DNA of 64,000 nt. It comes from Cellulomonas sp. KH9 (GTDB lineage Bacteria > Actinomycetota > Actinomycetes > Actinomycetales > Cellulomonadaceae). The stretch's first letter is position 1, and every line of letters starts with the position of its first letter. A program made the translations under genes and the position numbers. The stretch covers positions 124,001 to 188,000 of the forward strand of contig NZ_FOSE01000003.1 in NCBI RefSeq assembly GCF_900114185.1, written 5' to 3'. This document shows positions 33,334 through 40,903 of this stretch, piece after piece. The notes under the pieces were generated by a model. That model did no database searches. It was given only the letters and a program-made list of their open reading frames with translations, and was not told the DNA's origin.

Positions 33334-34458
33334 GTGTCCACGTTCAGCACGGCGGGTCGGGTCGTCCTCGGGGCGGGGGTCTCGGAGCAGGTCGCCGACC
33401 TCGTGGCGGGCCTGGGGCGACGCGTCCTGGTCGTCGCGGGGCGGTCGGCCGACGTCGCCGGGCTGCCGGCCGTCGCGGTCCACCGGCACCGCGGGGAGCC
33501 GGACGTCGACGCGGTGCGCGCCGCGGTCGCGATCGCGCGCGACGTGCGTCCCGACGTGGTCGTCGGTTGGGGTGGCGGGTCGGTGCTGGACCTCGCCAAG
33601 TGCGTCGCCGTCCTGGCGCCCGGCGGCACGGACGTCCTCGACCACCTGGAGGTCGTCGGGCGCGGGCTGCCGCTGCCGGACGCGGCGCTGCCCGTGGTCG
33701 CGGTGCCCAGCACGGCCGGCACGGGCGCGGAGGTCACCGCCAACGCACCCGTCCGGGTCCCGGACCGGGGCGTCAAGGCCAGCCTGCGGGGCCGCGCGAT
33801 GCTGCCGGCCGTCGCCGTGGTGGACCCGCTCCTCACGCTCGGCTGCCCGCCGGACCTCACCGCCGCGTCCGGGGCCGACGCCCTCACGCAGTGCCTCGAG
33901 GCGTACACGACGCCGCAGGCCACACCCCTGACGGACCCCCTCGCACGCGACGGCCTGGTCCGGGCGGGTCGCAGCCTGCGGCGCGTCGTGGAGCACGGTG
34001 ACGACGTCGGCGCGCGCACCGACCTGAGCGTCGCGGCGCTGCAGTCGGGGATGGCGCTCGCGAACGCGAGGCTGGGCGCCGTGCACGGGCTGGCCGCCGC
34101 GCTCGGAGGGCGGCTCGGCGCGCCGCACGGTCAGGTCTGCGCGGCGGTGCTGGCGGCCACGACGGCGGCGAACGTCGCCGCCCTGCGCCGCACCGACCCG
34201 CACGGGCCGGGCCTGGCACGGTACGACGACGCGGCCGTCGCGCTCACCGGGCTCCCCGGTGCCCGCGCCGACGACGCGGTCGCCTGGCTGGCCGACCTCG
34301 TGGCGGCGCTGGCCGTGCCCGGCCTGGGCACCCTGGGGCTGGCGCGCGACGACGTGCCCGACGTCGTGGCCGACGCGCTGGCCGCGTCCAGCACGCGCGG
34401 CAACCCCGTCACGCTGACCCCCGCCGAGCTGACGGACGTCGTCGCCGCGTCCTGGTGA
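33334..34458 (+). CDS. Iron-containing (group III) alcohol dehydrogenase-family protein
   Basis: 374 aa. NAD-binding GWGGGSVLDLAKCVAV (residues about 77-92) and VPSTAGTGAEVTANAPV are family signatures; the metal site is formed by ASGADALTQCLEAYTTP (Asp), GAVHGLAAALGG (His) and APHGQVCAAVL (His). Related enzymes include lactaldehyde, butanol and maleylacetate reductases. Substrate cannot be set. GTG with a leaderless-type box. Converges with the MFS gene, 18 bp apart. Confidence 0.9.
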   Translation: MSTFSTAGRVVLGAGVSEQVADLVAGLGRRVLVVAGRSADVAGLPAVAVHRHRGEPDVDAVRAAVAIARDVRPDVVVGWGGGSVLDLAKCVAVLAPGGTDVLDHLEVVGRGLPLPDAALPVVAVPSTAGTGAEVTANAPVRVPDRGVKASLRGRAMLPAVAVVDPLLTLGCPPDLTAASGADALTQCLEAYTTPQATPLTDPLARDGLVRAGRSLRRVVEHGDDVGARTDLSVAALQSGMALANARLGAVHGLAAALGGRLGAPHGQVCAAVLAATTAANVAALRRTDPHGPGLARYDDAAVALTGLPGARADDAVAWLADLVAALAVPGLGTLGLARDDVPDVVADALAASSTRGNPVTLTPAELTDVVAASW

Positions 34459-34476
34459 GCGCCGCGGCGCCCGCCG

Positions 34477-35799
34477 TCAGCCCCCGTGCGCCGGCTCGTC
34501 CGCGGGGCCGGGGACGGCGTCGTCGGACGCGCCCGCGCCGGACCCGCCGTCCGCCTGCGGGGCAGGGTCGGCGCCCGCCTCCGCGATGGCGCGGCGCCCC
34601 GACGGCAGCGCGACACCGGCGAGCACGACGAGGATCAGCGCCGCACCCGCCGCCACCAGCAGCGACTCCACCGAGTACCGGTCCGCCAGAGGACCGAACA
34701 CGGCCATGCCCAGCGGCATCGCGACGGCCATGACGATAGCGACGAACCCGAACACGCGGCCCAGCCGCTCGGGCTCGACGCGCTCCTGCAGCACCGTCAT
34801 GGTCGGCGTCGAGAAGAACGGCACGCCCAGGCCGATGAGGAACATGAACGTGAAGAACACCCACATGTTCGTCGACAGCCCCAGGCCGACGTTGAGGACG
34901 CCGAACAGGCCGGTGGTCAGCACCACCATGTGCACGCGGTTGCGCAGCCCTCCCCACCAGGCGACGGCCACGCCGCCGAGCGTCATGCCGATGCTGAACG
35001 CCAGCTCGTTGACCGTCAGCTTCCACACCTCGTCGCCGAAGGTGCGGACCACCATCAGGGGCGTGAGGAACGAGGGCGCGACGATGAGCACGAACACGAC
35101 GCCCCACATCGTCAGGACCCACCGCACGAACGGTGTGGTCGCGACGTAGCGCACGCCGTCGACCAGGTCCGCGACGTACCCCCGGACGCCCGCCGTCTGG
35201 TCCGTGCGGACCAGCCGGGGCACGGGCACGAGCAGCAGCAGGCCGATCCCGATCGCCGCGGTGGCGACGTCGACGAGGAAGATCGCCTCGATCGACGCCC
35301 AGGCGTACAGGCCCGCCGCGAGCGCCGGGGCGACGAGCATCATGGCCGACTGGATGGTGGCGTTGATGCCGTTGACGCGCATGAGCTTGTCCGTCGGGAC
35401 GATCTGCGGCAGCAGCGCGCCGACGGCGGGCGTCTGGATGCCGGCGCCGGCGGACCGGATCGCGGCGGCCACGTACAGCAGCCACAGGTCGTCGTACCCC
35501 GACAGCAGGAGCAGCGCGAGCGCGAGGGTCGTCACGGCGATGGTCGTGTCGGCGCCGATGATCAGCGCGCGGCGGTCGAGGCGGTCGGCCCACACACCGC
35601 CGAACACCGACACCACGGCCTGCGGCAGGAAGCCGACCGCGGCGTACACCGCCATGACCGTGCCCGAGCCGGTCTCGAGCGTGAGGTGCCACAGGATCGC
35701 GTACTGCACGAGCATCGACCCGAGCAGGGAGAACGTCTGACCGGTGAGGAACACCGACACGTCGCGATGCCAGCGGGGGCGGTCGGTGGACGTCGTCAT
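34477..35799 (-). CDS. MFS transporter (MFS_3 drug-efflux type)
   Basis: 440 aa, twelve membrane segments. The N-terminal DVSVFLTGQTFSLLGSMLVQ, the loop GVWADRLDRRALIIGADTT (MFS motif A-like DRxxRR) and FLIGLGVPFFSTPTMTVLQE are typical of the MFS_3/enterobactin-exporter-like group, which moves drugs or siderophores. A 40-residue Ala/Pro/Asp-rich cytoplasmic tail follows. ATG 35799 after GGAGG. It is divergent from a DrrAB-type ABC exporter 226 bp away. Confidence 0.9.
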   Translation of the reverse strand: MTTSTDRPRWHRDVSVFLTGQTFSLLGSMLVQYAILWHLTLETGSGTVMAVYAAVGFLPQAVVSVFGGVWADRLDRRALIIGADTTIAVTTLALALLLLSGYDDLWLLYVAAAIRSAGAGIQTPAVGALLPQIVPTDKLMRVNGINATIQSAMMLVAPALAAGLYAWASIEAIFLVDVATAAIGIGLLLLVPVPRLVRTDQTAGVRGYVADLVDGVRYVATTPFVRWVLTMWGVVFVLIVAPSFLTPLMVVRTFGDEVWKLTVNELAFSIGMTLGGVAVAWWGGLRNRVHMVVLTTGLFGVLNVGLGLSTNMWVFFTFMFLIGLGVPFFSTPTMTVLQERVEPERLGRVFGFVAIVMAVAMPLGMAVFGPLADRYSVESLLVAAGAALILVVLAGVALPSGRRAIAEAGADPAPQADGGSGAGASDDAVPGPADEPAHGG

Positions 35800-36025
35800 G
35801 GCGGGCCTCCGGGGGGTCGTCGGTGGTCGCGGGCCAGACCCCGCGGGGCGGCCGGACTCATCGGCCGAGGCGGGGCGATCCCGCCATGCTCGCCCGGCGC
35901 CGCTGGGGGTGTCACGTGGTTTGCGGGGGTACGTGTGGGTGGTCGGGTGCAGCATCGGTCCCAGGCCGACGAGTCCGGGCAGGGCGGGCGGTCGGTACGT
36001 GGCGGGGCATGACGACGGGGGCACG

Positions 36026-37000
36026 ATGACGGCGACCATCACGGCCACGGGGCTGGCCAAGCGGTACGGCAGCGTCGAGGCGCTGCGCGGTCTGGACCTC
36101 GAGGTCCCGGCCGGCACGGTGATGGGGCTGCTGGGCCCCAACGGCGCGGGCAAGACCACCGCGGTGCGGATCCTCACGACCCTGCTGCGGCCGGACGAGG
36201 GGACGGCCCGCGTCGCGGGGGCGGACGTGCTGCGTGAGCCCGAGCAGGTCCGGCAGCGCATCGGCCTGTCGGGGCAGAGCGCGGCGGTCGACGAGAACCT
36301 CACCGGTGCGGAGAACCTCGAGATGATCGGGCGGCTCTACGGCTTCCCGCGGCGCCGGGCACGGGCGCGGGCGGACGCCCTGCTGGGGGCGTTCGACCTC
36401 GCCGACGCGGGCGGGCGGCCCGCCAAGACGTACTCCGGCGGCATGCACCGCCGGCTGGACCTGGCGTGCGCCCTGGTCGCCGAGCCGCCCGTCGTGGTCC
36501 TCGACGAGCCGACGACGGGACTCGACCCGCGCAGCCGCCTGCAGATGTGGGACGTGATCGCGGACCTGGTGCGTGAGGGCACGACGATCCTGCTCACGAC
36601 GCAGTACCTGGAGGAGGCCGACCGGCTCGCGGACGCCATCGTCGTCATCGACCACGGGCGCGCGATCGCCCGCGGCACCGCCGACGAGCTCAAGGCGCAG
36701 GTGGGTGGCGAGCGGGTGGAGGTGCTGCTGGCCGACGCGGCGGCGTCCGCCACGGCCCGCGCGGCCCTCGCGGACGTGGCGTCCGGGGACGAGGTGCACG
36801 CCGACGGCGACGGGCGGGCGCTCTCGGTCGCGGTCGCCGACGGCACGCACGCGCTGCGCCGCGTGCTGGACCGGTTGGACGCCGAGGGGGTCGCGGTCCT
36901 GGAGGCAGGACTCCGGCGGCCGACGCTCGACGACGCGTTCCTCACCCTGACCGGCCGGCCCGCGGAGGCCGTCCCCGAGCCGGCGGAGGTGACGGCATGA
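36026..37000 (+). CDS. ABC exporter ATPase, daunorubicin-resistance (DrrA) type
   Basis: 324 aa. Walker A LLGPNGAGKTTAVRIL, Q-loop region LSGQSAAVDENLTG, signature TYSGGMHRRLDLA, Walker B VVVLDEPTTGLDP, H-loop LLTTQYLEEADRLAD; the GM form of the signature and the QYLEEAD switch are DrrA hallmarks. A C-terminal regulatory domain follows (about 230-324). ATG 36026; the stop overlaps the permease ATG. Drives efflux of a hydrophobic compound. Confidence 0.93.
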   Translation: MTATITATGLAKRYGSVEALRGLDLEVPAGTVMGLLGPNGAGKTTAVRILTTLLRPDEGTARVAGADVLREPEQVRQRIGLSGQSAAVDENLTGAENLEMIGRLYGFPRRRARARADALLGAFDLADAGGRPAKTYSGGMHRRLDLACALVAEPPVVVLDEPTTGLDPRSRLQMWDVIADLVREGTTILLTTQYLEEADRLADAIVVIDHGRAIARGTADELKAQVGGERVEVLLADAAASATARAALADVASGDEVHADGDGRALSVAVADGTHALRRVLDRLDAEGVAVLEAGLRRPTLDDAFLTLTGRPAEAVPEPAEVTA

Positions 37001-37800
37001 CGACGCTGGCCCGCACGGTGGTCGACACGCACGTCGTCGCCAAGCGCAACCTGCTGAAGATCCTGCGGGTCCCGGAGATCCTGGTCGCCGTCCTCATCTC
37101 GCCGATCATGTTCGTCCTGCTGTTCGCCTACGTGTTCGGCGGGGCGATCGACCCGGGCGAGGGCGTCAGCTACCGGGAGTTCCTCATCCCGGGGATCTTC
37201 GCGCAGACCGTCGTCTTCGGGGCGACCTTCACGGGGGCGGGCATCGCCGACGACATGCAGAAGGGCATCCTCGACCGGTTCCGGTCCCTGCCGATGTCGC
37301 AGTCCGCCGTGCTCGCGGGACGCACGGCGTCCGACGTCGTCTACAACGTGCTCTCGCTCGTCATCATGGCGCTCACCGGGCTGCTCGTCGGGTGGCGCGT
37401 GCACGGCACGGTCCTGGAGGCGGCCGCGGCGTTCGGCCTGCTGCTCGTGTTCGCGTACGCGGTGAGCTGGATCATGGCGCTCGTCGGGGTGCTCGTGCCC
37501 AGCGTCGAGGTCATCAACAACGCGTCGTTCATCGTCATCATGCCGCTGACGTTCGTGTCGAACGCCTTCGTCCCGCTCGAGTCGTTCCCGGAGCCGCTGC
37601 GTCGCGTGGTCGAGTGGAACCCCGTGTCGACGCTGACCCAGGCGTGCCGCGAGCTGTTCGGCAACACCAGCCCGGACGCGGCCGTGCCGGACGCGTGGTC
37701 GATGCAGAACCCCGTGGCGTACACGCTGCTGTGCGTCGTGCTGATCCTCGTGGTCTTCGCACCGCTGGCGATCGCGCGGTACCGCCGCACCTCGCGCTGA
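36997..37800 (+). CDS. ABC-2 type permease (DrrB type)
   Basis: 267 aa, six membrane helices. ABC-2 landmarks: SPIMFVLLFAYVFGGAI, YREFLIPGIFAQTVVFGATF, ILDRFRSLPMSQSAVLAGR (coupling helix) and MPLTFVSNAFVPLESFPEPL near the C-terminus. Starts as ATGA overlap with the ATPase, so one two-component exporter is produced. Substrate unknown. Confidence 0.93.
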   Translation: MTTLARTVVDTHVVAKRNLLKILRVPEILVAVLISPIMFVLLFAYVFGGAIDPGEGVSYREFLIPGIFAQTVVFGATFTGAGIADDMQKGILDRFRSLPMSQSAVLAGRTASDVVYNVLSLVIMALTGLLVGWRVHGTVLEAAAAFGLLLVFAYAVSWIMALVGVLVPSVEVINNASFIVIMPLTFVSNAFVPLESFPEPLRRVVEWNPVSTLTQACRELFGNTSPDAAVPDAWSMQNPVAYTLLCVVLILVVFAPLAIARYRRTSR

Positions 37801-38027
37801 CGGCGGACTACGGGGCCCGGCACCCCGCTGCGCGCGCCTCCGGGGCACGGTAGCCGGGCCGGCCTACGGGGATCGGGTCGCGGGCCTGCGCGTCGCCGCA
37901 GTTCAGGGGCGTGCGCCTACCTACTCAGCACCCGCGGCTCCCGCTCTACGTGCCGCGTTCCTCGGCAGTGTTCAGGTCGTCGGAAGCACCCGCTCCGGCC
38001 CCGCAGACACGAGAGGACGCGTCAGCC

Positions 38028-38576
38028 ATGACGACGACGACCAGCACCAGGACCACCACGAACCGCGGCGCCGTCAAGGGCGCCGTCGCCGCAGCGGCCG
38101 GCGTCGCCGTCCTGCTCGGCGGGATGGGCACCTTCGCCCTCTGGAACGCCGAGGGCGCGCTCGGTGACGGCAACCTGCAGACCGGGACGCTCGCCGCCGA
38201 GTTCGGCGACATCACGTGGAACGACGTCACCCCCGGCCACGAGAACGTGATCGCGGACCTCGACGGGTTCCAGATGGTCCCGGGCGACGTGATCGTCGGG
38301 ACCTCCACGATCGAGGTCGTCGCCCAGGGCGAGAACCTCGTGGTCGTCCCGCAGGTCGTCGGCGAGACCGGCGTGCCGATCACGACGCTCTCCGACAACG
38401 TCACCGTCGGCGTCGTCCTCGACGGGGTGCCCGAGAGCGGGTTCCGCGAGGGCACCACCTCGGTCGACGCGACCATCACGATCGCGTTCGACGAGGCCGC
38501 CACGGGCGAGATGGGCCTGGGCTTCGACCTCTCGGCCACCAGCATCAACCTCCAGCAGGTCGCGCCCTCGGCCTGA
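38028..38576 (+). CDS. TasA/camelysin-like secreted protein with SipW-type signal
   Basis: 182 aa. The N-terminus is a SipW-dependent alternate signal peptide: basic and Thr-rich, then AVAAAAGVAVLLGGMGTFALWNA, truncated here to its core GVAVLLGGMGTFALW (residues about 25-39). The mature part is all beta (GDGNLQTGTLAAEFG, QGENLVVVPQVVGE, ITIAFDEAATGEMGLGFD), as in TasA and CalY fibre subunits. The ER-type signal peptidase two genes on is the likely processing enzyme. ATG after GAGAGGA. First of a three-gene surface cassette. Confidence 0.85.
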   Translation: MTTTTSTRTTTNRGAVKGAVAAAAGVAVLLGGMGTFALWNAEGALGDGNLQTGTLAAEFGDITWNDVTPGHENVIADLDGFQMVPGDVIVGTSTIEVVAQGENLVVVPQVVGETGVPITTLSDNVTVGVVLDGVPESGFREGTTSVDATITIAFDEAATGEMGLGFDLSATSINLQQVAPSA

Positions 38577-38663
38577 CGGGCGGACGCGCCCCCACGACCG
38601 CCGGCGGCGGCAGGTGGACCCCCCGCCACCTCCGCCGTCGGCTTCCCCCTCGCGCACCGACCG

Positions 38664-38731
38664 GCCCGAGCACCCCGACGGCCCGAGCACCCCGACGGCC
38701 CGAGCACCCCGACGACCCCAGCACCCCGACG
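38664..38731. repeat. Four 17-bp tandem repeats between surface genes
   Basis: Unit gcccgagcaccccgacg at 38664, 38681, 38698 and a variant (accccagcaccccgacg) at 38715. Intergenic, just upstream of the BspA-like gene's ribosome-binding site. Confidence 0.9.
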
Positions 38732-38750
38732 ACCCCAGGAGCTGAGCACC

Positions 38751-40232
38751 GTGCGACACGACACCCGCCCTGCACGTCCGCTGCGCACCGCGCTCCTCGC
38801 GGCCGCCGCCGGCATCGCCCTGGTGCTTGCGCTGCCCGCCACGTCCACGTACGCGGCGTGGCGGGCGCAGTCGCCGGTCGGTGGTACCCCCGCCACCGGC
38901 GCCCTCGCGATCGACGCCGTGGCAGCCGGCTCCTGGCAGCACGAGGGCGGTGCCGCGTTCGACCCCGCCACGGGCCGGCTCGAGGCCGGCAGGGCCGTGC
39001 TCTACCGCACCACCGTCGACGTCACCGCGATCGGTGAGAACCTGCGCGCCACGCTGGTGACCGACGTCGACGCCGCCGTGCCGGCCGACCTCGCCGGCAG
39101 GATCACGGTGACGTCCGACGACGTCGCCGTCGCGGGTGCCCCCACGCCGCAGCGGGTGCCCGTGACGGTCCGCGTCGCGGCCGGGTCGCTGCCCGCCGGT
39201 GAGCGGTCGTTCGGCCTGCGCCTGGACCTGCGCCTGACCAACGGTCACGGCTGGCAGGACGCGGCGTCGCACGACCTGGGCACCCTCACCACCCGGGGAC
39301 CTGCCGCCACGGGCAGGCTCCGGCTGCTCTTCGACCTCACCAAGGGCACCGACCGCACGGTCGCGCTCCACGTCGACGACGCCCGCGCGACCATCCAGTG
39401 GAACGAGGGGCAGGGCACCACCGCGCTCGTCGACGGCCGGAACGTGCACACCTACCCGCCGGGCGCCACGTCGGTCACCGCGCTGGTCGCCGGGCACGTC
39501 GGCAGCCTCGGGTCACCGGCGCAGACGGTCGCGGACATGCAGGAGCTCGTCCAGGTGCAGAACTGGGAGGAGGCCGTCGGCACCACGGACGCGTCGTACG
39601 CCTTCCACAACGCGGTCAACCTCCAGCGGGTCGACGGCGTGCCCTCGACCCTGCGGACCACCGACCACATGTTCTCCAACGCGCGCGCGCTGCGGCAGGA
39701 CTTCGCCGGGCAGGGCATGTTCAGCCGGGTCGAGTCGATGTCCCACATGTTCGCCGGCGCGACGTCGTTCACCGGGTACGTGGGCGGCTGGGACACCTCG
39801 AACGTCCGGGACATGTCCGGGATGTTCGCCGGCGCGACGTCGTTCAACTCCTACGTCGGCGGCTGGGACACCTCGAACGTCCGGGACATGACGGACATGT
39901 TCCACGGTGCCAGGGCGATGTCGCAGAGCGTCGCGGGCTGGGACGTCACGCAGGTGACGGCGTGGAGCGGGTTCAACACCGACGCGCCCGGGCTCACGAC
40001 GTACCTCATCCCGCCGAGGTTCCGCGCCCCGGCAGCCGACGTCGCGGCCGACGACCTCCTCGCCGACGACGCCGCCGAGCCGGTGCTCCCGGTGGAGCCG
40101 GTCGACCCCACCGACCCCACCGACCCTGCCGACCCCGCCGACCCCGCCGACGCCCCGGACGACCTCCAGGACGCCCCCAGCCCTGACGCGGCCCTCGTGG
40201 CCGTGCCCCGCGACGAGGAGACGGACCGATGA
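38751..40232 (+). CDS. BspA/DUF285 repeat surface protein with SipW-type signal
   Basis: 493 aa. The N-terminus is another SipW-type signal (LLAAAAGIALVLALPA followed by TSTYAAWRA), then a beta-rich TasA-like region (about 40-190). Residues about 205-420 form BspA-type leucine-rich repeats (PF03382/DUF285): the 25-residue unit MFAGATSFxxYVGGWDTSNV-RDM recurs, with degenerate units on both sides. An acidic Asp-Pro repeat stalk (PTDPTDPADPADPADAP) precedes the C-terminus; no sorting motif or clear membrane anchor. GTG 38751 after AGGAG; the stop overlaps the signal peptidase ATG. Confidence 0.87.
   Translation: MRHDTRPARPLRTALLAAAAGIALVLALPATSTYAAWRAQSPVGGTPATGALAIDAVAAGSWQHEGGAAFDPATGRLEAGRAVLYRTTVDVTAIGENLRATLVTDVDAAVPADLAGRITVTSDDVAVAGAPTPQRVPVTVRVAAGSLPAGERSFGLRLDLRLTNGHGWQDAASHDLGTLTTRGPAATGRLRLLFDLTKGTDRTVALHVDDARATIQWNEGQGTTALVDGRNVHTYPPGATSVTALVAGHVGSLGSPAQTVADMQELVQVQNWEEAVGTTDASYAFHNAVNLQRVDGVPSTLRTTDHMFSNARALRQDFAGQGMFSRVESMSHMFAGATSFTGYVGGWDTSNVRDMSGMFAGATSFNSYVGGWDTSNVRDMTDMFHGARAMSQSVAGWDVTQVTAWSGFNTDAPGLTTYLIPPRFRAPAADVAADDLLADDAAEPVLPVEPVDPTDPTDPADPADPADAPDDLQDAPSPDAALVAVPRDEETDR
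39747..39971 (+). repeat. 75-bp coding repeats (25-aa BspA units)
   Basis: Three in-frame units starting at 39747, 39822 and 39897, each beginning atgttc; the first two are nearly identical at DNA level, the third has diverged. They encode the MFAGATSF/WDTSNV units of the surface protein. Confidence 0.9.
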
Positions 40233-40903
40233 CGACCACCACCGCACCGCGCGAGGCCGCACCGCCCGTCCCCGCACCCGTCGCCCCGTCGGCAGAGGCA
40301 CAGCCCCGGAGCAGGGCCCGGGTCGTCGCGCGCAGCGTGGGCGTCGGGGTCAGCTACGGCGTCCTCGCCGTGGTCCTGCTGCTCGCAGCGGTCACCATCC
40401 TCGTGCCGCGGTTCACCGGGTCGGTCCCGCTGACCGTCCTGTCGGGCTCGATGGAGCCGGCGCTGCCGGTGGGCTCGCTCGTCGTGGTCCGCCCGGTCGA
40501 CCCGGCGGACGTGCGGATCGGTGACGTCGTCACCTACCTGCCGCACCCGAACGACCCCACGGCGATCACCCACCGGGTCACGGGCGTCACGCACCGCACC
40601 GACGGCGGGCGGACGTTCACGATGCAGGGCGACGCCAACGACGCACCGGACCTGCCCGTGCAGGACCACCAGGTGCGGGCGCGCGTCTGGTACGTCGTGC
40701 ACCACCTCGGTCACCTCAACTCGGCCGTCAACGTGGACGACCGGCACCTCGGCGTGTACGTGGTCGCGGGCGGGTTCTTCGTCTGGGCGCTCGACCTGTG
40801 GCGCCGCGCGTCGCGTGCGCGGACCGCGCCGTCCGACGCCTCACTCCTCGACGAGGGCGGTGCCGGGCAGGGCGCGCAGCAGGGCCCGGTCGGACACCCG
40901 TAG
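40229..40903 (+). CDS. sipW: Signal peptidase I, ER/SipW type
   Basis: 224 aa. A proline-rich cytoplasmic start, one membrane helix (GVLAVVLLLAAVTILVP), then catalytic SGSMEPALPVGSLVVV with the nucleophile Ser, and DPTAITHRVTGV where His replaces the Lys of ordinary bacterial enzymes, the mark of ER/SipW-type peptidases. MQGDANDAPD is box E. A second helix (YVVAGGFFVWALDLW) follows. It starts as ATGA overlap with the BspA-like gene. Its last 63 bp overlap the convergent LuxR gene. Expected to cleave the two SipW-type signals encoded just upstream. Confidence 0.93.
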   Translation: MTTTTAPREAAPPVPAPVAPSAEAQPRSRARVVARSVGVGVSYGVLAVVLLLAAVTILVPRFTGSVPLTVLSGSMEPALPVGSLVVVRPVDPADVRIGDVVTYLPHPNDPTAITHRVTGVTHRTDGGRTFTMQGDANDAPDLPVQDHQVRARVWYVVHHLGHLNSAVNVDDRHLGVYVVAGGFFVWALDLWRRASRARTAPSDASLLDEGGAGQGAQQGPVGHP

